Source: Clostridia bacterium (GTDB taxonomy: Bacteria; Bacillota_A; Clostridia; UBA1212; UBA1255). From it: a stretch of DNA of 64,000 nt. Where the stretch lies: positions 1-64,000 of the forward strand of contig JAFWZH010000324.1 of NCBI GenBank assembly GCA_017522515.1, written 5' to 3'. Made by a program: the position numbers and the translations under genes. The notes below the pieces were generated by a model. That model ran no database searches. It saw only the letters and a program-made list of their open reading frames with translations, and was not told the origin of the DNA. Shown piece by piece: positions 7,344 to 15,004 of the stretch; the stretch's first letter is position 1; every line of letters starts with the position of its first letter.

Positions 7344-7580
7344 GAACCAGCGGACAGTGGTATTCTTTCAACTGTGTGGTTACGAGAATTTGAGATATGT
7401 TGACCCCCGACGCAATTCTTACACAAAAAGTAAAAGCTAAACATTACAAATTTTAGGGGCGTGACGCGATAAATCAGTTGACTGTCCGTTATTAATTTTG
7501 CAAAACACATTTATATTTTTTTCAGTAAAGACTCTCTGGAAAAGTGCTGTGAGACCACGATATACTCACAGCACTTTTTC
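7344..7580 (+). ncRNA. candidate stand-alone structured RNA
   Basis: No credible reading frame lies between 7180 and 7645. CGGACAGT (7351-7358) pairs with ACTGTCCG (7481-7488), and just inside it CAACTG (7369-7374) pairs with CAGTTG (7475-7480), continuous on the 3' side. Further in, CCCC (about 7404-7408) can pair with GGGG (7456-7459), leaving a large open central bubble. An alternative local hairpin at 7361-7390 (ATTCT/AGAAT with AACT/GGTT) competes with the second helix. A strong terminator ends the unit at 7540-7580. The rod with open bubble loosely recalls 6S RNA, but no conserved sequence was recognised. A riboswitch is less likely, since the following gene has its own promoter. Confidence 0.5.
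7540..7580 (+). terminator. strong rho-independent terminator
   Basis: AAAAGTGCTGTGAG (7540-7553) is perfectly complementary to CTCACAGCACTTTT (7565-7578), followed by further T residues. It ends the candidate RNA unit before the tsaE promoter. Confidence 0.9.
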
Positions 7581-7593
7581 TATCTAAAAAGCT

Positions 7594-7622
7594 TTGTAAA
7601 AAGAAATATATTATAGTATAAT
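7594..7622 (+). promoter_or_regulatory. promoter of tsaE operon
   Basis: TTGTAA (7594-7599), 17 bases, TATAAT (7617-7622), ending 23 bases before the tsaE ATG. It shows that tsaE is not simply read through from the upstream RNA. Confidence 0.75.
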
Positions 7623-7645
7623 GAGCTGCGTTAGGAGGAGTTTGT

Positions 7646-8098
7646 ATGGAGTTGCTTTTAAAATTTCAAACAAATAGTGAAGCAGAAACAAGCAGTTTGG
7701 GTGAAAAAATAGGCTCGATATTAAAACCCGGAGACATTGTTACTCTTACGGGAGATCTTGGTGCAGGTAAAACTCATTTTGTCGCAGGAGCAGCAAAATC
7801 ATTAGGTATAGACGAGTATATAACCAGTCCGACTTTTACAATAGTAAATGAGTATTCCCAAGGTAAAGTGTTAATGTATCACTTTGATTTGTACAGACTC
7901 TCGTCGTATGACGATTTATTGGATATAGGTTTTGAGGAATATGCAGACAAGCCTGCAGTTATGTTTGTTGAGTGGCCGGATTGCGTTCCGGATTTAGAAA
8001 AAATTTACAAAAAGAGAATATTACAAGTAAAAATAATGCGAAGAGATGAAATATCTCCGACACGCAGAGATATAGAAATCAGGAGATTTGACAAATGA
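7646..8098 (+). CDS. tsaE: tRNA threonylcarbamoyladenosine biosynthesis ATPase TsaE
   Basis: TsaE is the P-loop ATPase that drives the TsaB-TsaD complex in making t6A at position 37 of ANN-decoding tRNAs. The protein is 150 residues, normal length. It carries the Walker A motif GDLGAGKT near residue 38, the family motif TSPTF near residue 60, the HFDLYRL strand and the VEWPD motif near residue 112. The start has a GGAGGAG site. Its stop overlaps tsaB by 4 bases (ATGA), indicating translational coupling. The partner tsaD is not in this window. Confidence 0.95.
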   Translation: MELLLKFQTNSEAETSSLGEKIGSILKPGDIVTLTGDLGAGKTHFVAGAAKSLGIDEYITSPTFTIVNEYSQGKVLMYHFDLYRLSSYDDLLDIGFEEYADKPAVMFVEWPDCVPDLEKIYKKRILQVKIMRRDEISPTRRDIEIRRFDK

Positions 8099-8805
8099 AA
8101 ATTTTAACAATAGACACGTCTTGCAAAACGGCTATGGCAGTTTTGTCAGAAAATGGCAATGTGATTTCAGCAGTGCAGCTTTATGATAACAAGACACATT
8201 CCGTAAAGATGCTTCCTGCTGTGGAATATATTCTTGCAGCGGCAGAAACGAAGCCTGATGAATTAAGCGCAGTAGCCGTTACGAATGGGCCCGGTTCATA
8301 TACGGGATTGCGAATAGGTGTCACTACAGCAAAAACTTTGGCTTACACTATGAATATTCCGCTTTTTGGGATTAATACTTTAGAAGCACTTGCGGCTTCC
8401 TGTGATTTCGGAGGGGAGCAAGGGAATTGCGTAGTATGTCCCATGATTGATGCCAGAAATGCCAGAGTTTACGGTGCTCTTTACAAAAATGGCAAAATCT
8501 TGCAGGAAACAGTCGCTTTGGAGTGCAGCGCGTTGTGTGATATTATTAATGAAAAAATTAATGACAGCGGCGAGCGCGTAATCTTTACAGGCGACGGAGT
8601 TTTTGCAAACAAGCAAATTATTATTGAAAAAATCGGAGATAAATGTCAGTTCGTTCCTACGGAATTCTCTTTCGGCAATCCTCAGGCTTTGGCGTGTGTG
8701 GCTGCAAAAAAGTATTCCGAAGCAGCAGAGGCAGGCAAGTTGGCAGAATATACTGCAGAGAGCTTGAGGGTTGATTACTATAAGAATTACACAGATACAA
8801 TTTGA
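8095..8805 (+). CDS. tsaB: tRNA threonylcarbamoyladenosine biosynthesis protein TsaB
   Basis: TsaB is the inactive ASKHA-fold partner that holds TsaD and TsaE together in t6A synthesis. It has 236 residues. The N-terminal ILTIDTSCKTAMAVL segment and the signature NGPGSYTGLRIG near residue 64 are diagnostic; the C-terminal half is more variable, as usual. It overlaps tsaE by 4 bases and the following rimI-like frame by 35 bases, forming the common tsaE-tsaB-rimI order of Bacillota. Confidence 0.95.
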   Translation: MKILTIDTSCKTAMAVLSENGNVISAVQLYDNKTHSVKMLPAVEYILAAAETKPDELSAVAVTNGPGSYTGLRIGVTTAKTLAYTMNIPLFGINTLEALAASCDFGGEQGNCVVCPMIDARNARVYGALYKNGKILQETVALECSALCDIINEKINDSGERVIFTGDGVFANKQIIIEKIGDKCQFVPTEFSFGNPQALACVAAKKYSEAAEAGKLAEYTAESLRVDYYKNYTDTI

Positions 8806-9958
8806 AGAAAACAAAGAAGATTATATTTCGCAGATTGTTGAGCTTGAAAAGTTAATTTTTGACGACCCGTGGGACGCATCTTCTATATCGCAGATGTGCG
8901 AGAGTGAAACTCAGAGAGTCTACGCTTTGATTCAAGAGGATGGACGTGTGGTGGCTTACTGCTGCTGTCAATTAGTGTTGGACGAGGGAGAAATTCTTCG
9001 CATTGCAGTTGAGCCTGCAATGAGGCGCTTGGGTATAGGTAGAAGTATTTTGTCAAAGGCAATAGAGGCTATGCGTCAAGAATCTTGCAGCTCTGTTTTT
9101 CTGGAGGTTCGCAAAGATAATTTGCCTGCAATTAATTTATATAAAAGTTTTGGCTTTGAAGATTTATATGAGAGAAAAGATTATTATGGGAAGGGAAAAC
9201 ACGCACGAATATTTAAAATTCTCCTTGGGGGATTACTTACTTTGTGCTCTTTTTTGTTTATGATGACATCGTGTTCAAAGAATAATTATGAAAATACAGC
9301 CCCGCCAAGCTCTTCTGTTCAAATACATTTCAGAACGCCTGAGCCGACTTTTACGGAGTCGCCTACGGAAAAGCAAACGCCCGTGCCCACACCAAAGCCC
9401 ACTCCGACTGTTCCGTCGTCTGATGATGCTTTTGTAAACATCAAGGACTTTATACCTAATGCAATAATTGAGCTTAAGTACGCTACAACGGAGAATTTTA
9501 CCGGCAAAGTAATTTATGATTTTAATGACGCCTATGCCAGATACGGTACAGTTAAAAAGCTTATGAGAGCTGCTGATATGCTGGCGGAAAGGGGTTACTG
9601 CATTAAAATTTGGGATGCTTTCCGACCTGTTTCGGCACAATTTCGTCTGTGGGAAGTTTGTCCCGACCCGACGTATGTTGCTAATCCTAACGTGGGCTAC
9701 TCCAACCATACGAGAGGCTGCGCCATTGATTTGACAATAGTAGATGGCAACGGACGAGAGGTTTTGATGCCTACGGGGTTTGATGATTTTTCAGGAGAAG
9801 CAGATAGGGATTACAGCGACGTAGATAAACAGGCGGCTGATAATTCTCGTTTTCTTGAATCTGTTATGGAATCTTGCGGTTTTTCCGGATATTACGGTGA
9901 GTGGTGGCATTATAATGATACTGTAAAATACCAACCGGAGACTGTTTTTGAACCGTGA
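8771..9958 (+). CDS. RimI-type acetyltransferase fused to D-Ala-D-Ala dipeptidase lipoprotein
   Basis: One uninterrupted 395-residue frame, starting at TTG 8771 inside tsaB. Residues 1-150 are a complete RimI-like GNAT domain (acetyl-CoA motif RRLGIG near residue 86, NLPAINLYKSFGF near residue 120). RimI acetylates the N-terminus of ribosomal protein S18. Residues 151-168 form a hydrophobic core ending in a lipobox (MTSC, Cys168). Then come a Pro/Thr-rich linker (about 180-217) and a VanX/DdpX-type M15 zinc dipeptidase. That domain has the WDAFRP arginine, the SNHTRGCAID metal ligands His313 and Asp320, and catalytic Glu377 with His380 in GEWWHY. No ATG, GTG or TTG occurs between about 9124 and the hydrophobic core, so a separate lipoprotein start is not visible. 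RimI stays cytosolic and the dipeptidase would lie outside, if the joint protein is really made. Confidence 0.8.
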   Translation: MITIRITQIQFEENKEDYISQIVELEKLIFDDPWDASSISQMCESETQRVYALIQEDGRVVAYCCCQLVLDEGEILRIAVEPAMRRLGIGRSILSKAIEAMRQESCSSVFLEVRKDNLPAINLYKSFGFEDLYERKDYYGKGKHARIFKILLGGLLTLCSFLFMMTSCSKNNYENTAPPSSSVQIHFRTPEPTFTESPTEKQTPVPTPKPTPTVPSSDDAFVNIKDFIPNAIIELKYATTENFTGKVIYDFNDAYARYGTVKKLMRAADMLAERGYCIKIWDAFRPVSAQFRLWEVCPDPTYVANPNVGYSNHTRGCAIDLTIVDGNGREVLMPTGFDDFSGEADRDYSDVDKQAADNSRFLESVMESCGFSGYYGEWWHYNDTVKYQPETVFEP

Positions 9959-9974
9959 GTGCAAGGGGGCTTTT

Positions 9975-10097
9975 ATGAAGAAAGTAAAAATACTGCCATG
10001 ATTTCTTGTAATGATGGTTTTCGTCCTGTGAGCTTTTTGTTGGAAACGCTGGAAGAAGATGCGGAATAAAAGCGGAATAAAAATTAAAGGAAGCTGA
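9975..10097 (+). pseudogene. decayed small membrane-protein frame
   Basis: Behind an AGGGGG site, ATG 9975 opens a 40-codon frame reading MKKVKILP, a stop, FLVMMVFVL, a stop, then AFCWKRWKKMRNKSGIK to a final TGA. Both internal stops are TGA, one base from TGG (Trp). The pattern of basic start, hydrophobic helix and basic tail suggests a small single-pass protein that decayed. It could also be chance. Confidence 0.3.
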
Positions 10098-10118
10098 ATC
10101 AAAACAGCTCCCTTTTAT
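10086..10118 (+). terminator. terminator after rimI-dipeptidase gene
   Basis: AAAGGAAGCTG pairs with CAGCTCCCTTTT with one mismatch around an AATCAAAA loop, ending in a short T run. It lies immediately before the converging tRNA gene and may serve both strands. Confidence 0.65.
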
Positions 10119-10123
10119 GTTCT

Positions 10124-10199
10124 TGGAGCCTTCAGCCGGGATCGAACCGGCGACCTCATCCTTACCATGGATGCGCTCTACCTACTGAGCTATGAAGGC
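10124..10199 (-). tRNA. tRNA-Thr (anticodon GGT)
   Basis: Read on the minus strand the 76-nt gene has acceptor stem GCCTTCA paired with TGAAGGC, D arm TAGCTCAGTAGGTAGAGC, anticodon stem CATCC/GGATG with loop ATGGTAA (anticodon GGT, reading ACC and ACU), T arm GCCGGTTCGATCCCGGC and an encoded CCA end. All four arms pair. It is a single gene. Confidence 0.96.
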
Positions 10200-10220
10200 A
10201 TATAAATAACCGACTTGCTT

Positions 10221-10249
10221 ACTATATCATAGGCTGTCAGAAATTTCAA
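10221..10249 (-). promoter_or_regulatory. promoter of tRNA-Thr
   Basis: On the minus strand TTGAAA (10244-10249) and TATAGT (10221-10226) are 17 bases apart, about 22 bases upstream of the tRNA 5' end. Confidence 0.7.
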
Positions 10250-10348
10250 CCATAAAATAAAGTATTATAGCAAATCAAAAGCTGCCGCCGTTTTTCGTAC
10301 ATTTTCACGCCCGTTTTGCACAAAAATTTGCAGCAATTCAATCGCAGA

Positions 10349-10377
10349 TTGACATAAAGAATGGTAAATAGTAAAAT
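10349..10377 (+). promoter_or_regulatory. promoter of BtuF-like lipoprotein
   Basis: TTGACA (10349-10354), 17 bases, TAAAAT (10372-10377). The rest of 10200-10348 contains only the tRNA promoter and no gene. Confidence 0.7.
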
Positions 10378-10415
10378 TATTCAATCGAAAAACTTAAAAG
10401 GTGGCGTGCAACCGT

Positions 10416-11402
10416 ATGAAAGAAAAATCACATAATAACAATATAATAACAAAGTCGATTTGTTTACTTTGTTTGATTATATTTATGTTTGTAAGCGTTA
10501 CAGGATGCGCAAACAGTGAAGAAAAAGATCCCGATTCCGTAAGTACGCCTTCGGCAGGGGATGTAGATGGAGACGATTCCTTTGACTATCAGCCGGAGGT
10601 CACATCAGAGCCGATAGTGTATCCTTTTACTTTTGAAGATAATGCAGGGAATAGTGTAACTTTGGCACATGAGCCACTGTATGTTGTGACGGTTGGACCG
10701 GATATAACAGAAGCAATGTTTGCTTTCGGCAGAGGCATTCAGATTATAGGCAGAGCAGAAGAAGACAGCTATCCCGATGATATAAAAAGTGTTCCGTCTG
10801 TAGGTAGTTTAAAAGAACCGGATGCGGAAAAAATAAGTGCACTAAAGCCTGATGCAGTGCTCGTCTCAGATAAAGTGCCAAAAGACAAAGTTGACGAAAT
10901 CAAAAATAAACAACTTCCTGTAGTTGTGGTAAAAACACCGGAATCAATACAAGAAGTGTACGATATGATTAGGTTTTTAGGCAGGGTGCTTAACGGCGAA
11001 AAAGCGGCATACAGCTATGCCTTTTCACTTGAAAGTGATATTTCCAGAGTCTTACTTGCCAACGCAGGCGGGGAAGTAATGAAGGTGTGCATTGTGACGG
11101 AATACATAGGGGAAAGTGATACTATTGTTTCCGCAAAAGGTAACAGTAAATACGCCTTTTATGAGGATGTGGTAAAGGCTGCCGGCGGCAAAAGCGTAGA
11201 TATAGATGAAGAACCATATGCTATTATTTGTCTTGATGAAGAAACAGAGGCGAAGTTTTACGCCATTACAACATTAAATAAAATACCGGCAGTAAAACGT
11301 GGCAAAATTGATACGATAAACAGAGCGCTTTTTGACATAAGAGGGCCCAGGTGCACATTGGCAATATACTCTGTCGCCCAGCTTTTAGGTGTTTCTGTTT
11401 AA
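10416..11402 (+). CDS. ABC-type substrate-binding lipoprotein, BtuF/FepB-like
   Basis: A 328-residue lipoprotein of the class III periplasmic-binding fold that captures metal chelates (cobalamin, haem or siderophores) for ABC importers. The signal ends in lipobox VTGC. The binding domain (about residues 70-328) shows the family features: a strand VVTVGPDITEAMFAFG, the SVGSLKEPDAEKISALKPDAVLV motif split around residue 130, and a long connecting helix. ATG 10416 is chosen because AAAAGGTGG lies 11 bases upstream; GTG 10401 overlaps that site. No permease or ATPase gene lies nearby, so it is an orphan receptor here. The substrate cannot be told. Confidence 0.8.
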   Translation: MKEKSHNNNIITKSICLLCLIIFMFVSVTGCANSEEKDPDSVSTPSAGDVDGDDSFDYQPEVTSEPIVYPFTFEDNAGNSVTLAHEPLYVVTVGPDITEAMFAFGRGIQIIGRAEEDSYPDDIKSVPSVGSLKEPDAEKISALKPDAVLVSDKVPKDKVDEIKNKQLPVVVVKTPESIQEVYDMIRFLGRVLNGEKAAYSYAFSLESDISRVLLANAGGEVMKVCIVTEYIGESDTIVSAKGNSKYAFYEDVVKAAGGKSVDIDEEPYAIICLDEETEAKFYAITTLNKIPAVKRGKIDTINRALFDIRGPRCTLAIYSVAQLLGVSV

Positions 11403-11426
11403 GACCTGAGAATCGGGCAGTTTATA

Positions 11427-11456
11427 TTGACAAAACATCAAGTAAAGTTGTATTAT
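11427..11456 (+). promoter_or_regulatory. promoter of valS
   Basis: TTGACA (11427-11432), 18 bases, TATTAT (11451-11456). The leader of about 60 nt is too short for a T-box and has no T-box motif. Confidence 0.7.
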
Positions 11457-11519
11457 GAGATGATAAAAACAATGTGTTTTCAATAAAATAATAAGTGAAC
11501 AAGTGAGGAAAAGCAAAAA

Positions 11520-14180
11520 ATGAAAAAAGCAGACACTATGGCTAAGGTTTATGATCCCGCCGGCGTAGAGAAGAGAATATATCAGAATTGGGAAGAACAA
11601 GGATATTTTAAGGGTAAGGCAGATCCTGATAAGAAACCCTTTACGATTGTTATTCCGCCGCCGAATATTACGGGACAACTTCACATGGGACATGCATTGG
11701 ATAATACGCTTCAAGATATATTGATACGATTTAAGAGAATGCAGGGATTTGCCGCTTTGTGGGTGCCCGGTACAGACCATGCAAGTATAGCGACAGAGGC
11801 AAAAATTGTTGATGCAATGGCAAAAGAAGGCCTTACAAAGGACGATATTGGCAGAGAAGAATTCTTGAAGAGAGCTTGGGATTGGAAGGAGCTCTACGGT
11901 AACAGAATTATCAATCAGCTTAAATGTTTGGGAAGCTCCTGCGATTGGTCGAGATTAAGATTCACAATGGACGAAGGACTCTCAAAGGCAGTTCTTGAAG
12001 TGTTTGAGCGCCTTTATAAAAAGGGCCTTATTTACAGAGGTGAGAGAATAACAAACTGGTGCCCTCACTGTAATACATCTATTTCTGATATAGAGGTAGA
12101 ATATAAAGAAATGGAAGGCAGCTTCTGGTATATAAATTATCCGCTTTCAGACGGCAGCGGTAGCCTTATGATTGCTACTACACGTCCGGAAACAATGTTG
12201 GGTGATACGGCTGTTGCAGTAAATCCTGCAGATGAGAATTATAAGAACCTTATAGGAAAGACTCTTATATTGCCATTGGTAAATAAAGAAATACCGATTA
12301 TTGCAGATGATTATGTAGAACTTGGTTTCGGTACGGGAGCAGTAAAAATAACTCCTGCACATGACCCTAATGACTTTGAGGTAGGTAAACGCCACAACTT
12401 AGAAGTAATTAAAGTACTTGACGACAGAGGATTTGTTAACGAAAACGGCGGCAAGTATAAGGGTATGGACCGTTACGAAGCAAGAAAACAGATAATAAAA
12501 GACTTAGAAGATTTGGGTCTTCTTGTTAAAATAGAACCACACAAACATAATGTTGGAACGTGTCAGCGTTGCGGTACTGTAGTTGAGCCTATGGTTTCAA
12601 AGCAATGGTATGTTAAAATGAAACCATTGGCAGAGCCTGCCATAGAGGCAGTAAGAAAAGGCGACGTTAAGTTTGTACCTGACAGATTTTCCAAAATTTA
12701 CTATAACTGGATGGAGAATATACAAGACTGGTGTATTTCCAGACAGCTTTGGTGGGGACATAGAATTCCTGCATATTATTGCGACAAATGCGGAGAGACT
12801 GTTGTATCTAAAACACAACCGGATGTATGTCCTAAGTGCGGTGCAAAGAGCTTTACTCAAGATCCCGATACATTAGATACATGGTTCAGTTCAGCATTGT
12901 GGCCATTTTCTACATTGGGCTGGCCGGATAAGACAGAAGATTTGCAATATTTCTATCCTACAGATGTTCTTGTAACAGGATACGATATCATATTCTTCTG
13001 GGTAGCAAGAATGATTTTCTCAGCATGCGAGCAAATGGGAGAAGCACCATTTAAACACGTTCTTATTCACGGACTTGTTCGTGACTCACAAGGACGTAAA
13101 ATGTCAAAATCTTTAGGCAACGGTATAGATCCTCTTGAAGTAATTGACGAGTATGGTACAGATGCGCTCAGATTTGCACTTACGTCAGGTAACGCACCGG
13201 GAAATGACCAGAGATATCTCCCCGAAAAGGTAGAAGCAGCAAGAAACTTTGCGAATAAGATTTGGAATGCAACACGTTTTGTATTGCTTAACTTTGACGA
13301 AGAGCTTGACCTTACAAAGGTAGATAAGAGTAAATTTACAGCAGCAGATAAATGGATTTTATCATCATGTAACAAGTTGATAAAAGAAGTTACAGAAAAT
13401 CTTGAAAAATTCGAATTGGGCGTAGCACTTTCAAAGGTGTACGACTTTATGTGGGATTATTTCTGCGACTGGTATATAGAATTTGCAAAGCCTCGTCTCT
13501 TTGACGAAACAGAGCCTACAAGGATTGAAGCACAATACGTATTAAATGATGTACTTGTAAAGTGTTTAAAACTCCTTCATCCCTTTATGCCGTTTATTAC
13601 TGAGGAGCTTTATCAGAGCCTCTACAAAGATGCTGACAGCATAATGATTTCAAAATGGCCCGAATATGACGAATCATGCAATTTTGAAGATGACGAGAAA
13701 GATATGGAGACAGTTATCAGCGCCATCAGAGCAATCAGAAATATTCGCTTGGAAATGAATGTTCCCGTATCAAAGAAAGCCAATATTATTTTTGCGGCAA
13801 AAGACAGAGCAGCAGAGGTAATTAAAAAGTCAGAAGCATTGTTTATAAAAATGGCATCGGCTTCAAGTATTACGGTTCAAGCAGACAAAGACGGAATACC
13901 TGAGGACGCAGCCGCTGCTGTGGTAGACGGTGCGGAGATTTATATCCCTCTCGACGAACTCATAGATTTCGAAAAAGAAATCGACAGACTTGCGAAAGAA
14001 AAAGAAAATCTTCAAAAAGAACTTGACCGTGTAAACGGTAAGCTTAACAATGAGAAGTTTATATCAAAAGCTCCTCAAAAGGTTGTTGATGAAGAAAAAG
14101 AAAAGCTTATAAAATATCAACAGATGTTTGATAATGTAACAGATAGACTTGATAATTTAAGAAAGAGGTTTGGTATCTGA
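11520..14180 (+). CDS. valS: valine--tRNA ligase
   Basis: Valyl-tRNA synthetase charges tRNA-Val in the cytosol. The 886-residue length is normal. Class I motifs are present: the HIGH box as HMGH near residue 59 and KMSKS near residue 530. Between them lie the editing domain ([17 protein letters not shown] near residue 220) and a zinc-knuckle-like CXXC pair (CDKCGE, CPKCG near residue 430). The C-terminal 65 residues form the coiled-coil arm typical of ValRS. The start at 11520 has a GAGGAAA site; an internal ATG at 11538 is possible. Its stop overlaps the next ATG by one base, linking it to the hydrogenase region. Confidence 0.97.
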   Translation: MKKADTMAKVYDPAGVEKRIYQNWEEQGYFKGKADPDKKPFTIVIPPPNITGQLHMGHALDNTLQDILIRFKRMQGFAALWVPGTDHASIATEAKIVDAMAKEGLTKDDIGREEFLKRAWDWKELYGNRIINQLKCLGSSCDWSRLRFTMDEGLSKAVLEVFERLYKKGLIYRGERITNWCPHCNTSISDIEVEYKEMEGSFWYINYPLSDGSGSLMIATTRPETMLGDTAVAVNPADENYKNLIGKTLILPLVNKEIPIIADDYVELGFGTGAVKITPAHDPNDFEVGKRHNLEVIKVLDDRGFVNENGGKYKGMDRYEARKQIIKDLEDLGLLVKIEPHKHNVGTCQRCGTVVEPMVSKQWYVKMKPLAEPAIEAVRKGDVKFVPDRFSKIYYNWMENIQDWCISRQLWWGHRIPAYYCDKCGETVVSKTQPDVCPKCGAKSFTQDPDTLDTWFSSALWPFSTLGWPDKTEDLQYFYPTDVLVTGYDIIFFWVARMIFSACEQMGEAPFKHVLIHGLVRDSQGRKMSKSLGNGIDPLEVIDEYGTDALRFALTSGNAPGNDQRYLPEKVEAARNFANKIWNATRFVLLNFDEELDLTKVDKSKFTAADKWILSSCNKLIKEVTENLEKFELGVALSKVYDFMWDYFCDWYIEFAKPRLFDETEPTRIEAQYVLNDVLVKCLKLLHPFMPFITEELYQSLYKDADSIMISKWPEYDESCNFEDDEKDMETVISAIRAIRNIRLEMNVPVSKKANIIFAAKDRAAEVIKKSEALFIKMASASSITVQADKDGIPEDAAAAVVDGAEIYIPLDELIDFEKEIDRLAKEKENLQKELDRVNGKLNNEKFISKAPQKVVDEEKEKLIKYQQMFDNVTDRLDNLRKRFGI

Positions 14181-14536
14181 TGCTTAAGGTAAGAGAAATC
14201 GTAGATATCTTAGACGCACAGGTTCTCGTAGGAGAAGAAAACATGGAACTTGAAATCTATTCAGGTTGCGGAGCAGATCTTATGAGTGACGTTATGGCAT
14301 TCGTGAAAGAAAGCGTAATACTTTGTACAGGTCTTGTAAATCCGCAAGTAGTTCGTACTTGCGAAATGATGGACATTAAAGTAATATGCTTTGTACGCGG
14401 CAAGGTTCCGGGGGAGAATATAGTTGAACTTGCAAAGGAAATGGGAATAACAGTTCTCACAACAAAGCATCCGTTATTTATAACATGCGGTAAGCTTTAC
14501 GATGCCGGCATTGTGGGAAAGGGTGTCTGGGATTGA
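14180..14536 (+). CDS. DRTGG-domain protein, hydrogenase-associated (copy 1)
   Basis: A 118-residue protein consisting almost entirely of one DRTGG-type domain (SGCGADLMSDVMAFV near residue 28, ILCTGLVNPQVVRTCEM, KVICFVRGK). DRTGG domains occur next to CBS domains and phosphotransacetylases and are thought to be ligand-binding. Stand-alone copies are recurrent beside clostridial [FeFe] hydrogenase genes, where their role is unknown. The ATG overlaps the valS stop by one base. The TGA overlaps the TTG start of the ATPase-like gene by 3 bases, so it is translationally coupled on both sides. A second copy is at 16335. Confidence 0.8.
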   Translation: MLKVREIVDILDAQVLVGEENMELEIYSGCGADLMSDVMAFVKESVILCTGLVNPQVVRTCEMMDIKVICFVRGKVPGENIVELAKEMGITVLTTKHPLFITCGKLYDAGIVGKGVWD

Positions 14537-14964
14537 GTAGTCAGGCAATAACATTACATTATGACATTGATGCAGTAGATTTTTCTGCAGCAGGTGAGGC
14601 TTCCAGCGGAGTTAAGAGAACTCTTAATCAATTGGGAGTTAATCCTGCTGTGGTTAAGCGTGTTGCAATAGCGATGTACGAAGCTGAAATCAATGCCATA
14701 ATACACGCAGGAGGCGGAGCCGCAGATGTTGAGATTACACCGGAGAGAGTCGAGGTAAGGATTTCCGACAACGGACCGGGTATTCCGGATTTGGAAAAGG
14801 CGATGACAGCCGGCTGGTCCACTGCTTCCGAAACAGTAAGAGAGCTGGGCTTTGGTGCCGGAATGGGTCTGCCGAATATGAGAAGATACACAGATGACAT
14901 GAAGGTAGAAAGCAAAGTAGGAGAGGGAACAATCGTTACATTAATAGTTAATATTAACAGCTAA
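14533..14964 (+). CDS. HATPase_c anti-sigma-factor-like ATP-binding protein
   Basis: A 143-residue GHKL ATPase-fold protein of the RsbW/SpoIIAB type. It has an N-box (YEAEINAIIHAGGG near residue 51), a G1 box (ISDNGPGIPD near residue 77) and a G2 region (GFGAGMGLPNMRRYTD near residue 110). It has no sensor or dimerisation domain. Such proteins bind ATP and act as serine kinases or partner-switch regulators; here a role in regulating hydrogenase genes is inferred from position only. The start is a TTG overlapping the stop of the DRTGG gene. Confidence 0.8.
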   Translation: MSSQAITLHYDIDAVDFSAAGEASSGVKRTLNQLGVNPAVVKRVAIAMYEAEINAIIHAGGGAADVEITPERVEVRISDNGPGIPDLEKAMTAGWSTASETVRELGFGAGMGLPNMRRYTDDMKVESKVGEGTIVTLIVNINS

Positions 14965-15004
14965 TATATATTTTTAAAGTTTTTAATTACAAGAGGTGCT
15001 ATGT

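Noticed and set aside
7322..7510. Small minus-strand frames in the 7180-7645 interval
   Set aside because: They overlap the structured-RNA region, have no start signals and give low-complexity products.
9975..10097. TGA read as tryptophan in the small frame after the fusion gene
   Set aside because: Many genes here end in TGA (for example valS, capF, licD) and all use TGG for Trp, so a reassigned code is not credible.
11403..11519. Possible T-box riboswitch before valS
   Set aside because: The leader after the promoter is about 60 nt, without the T-box AGGGTGGNACCGCG motif or an antiterminator stem.
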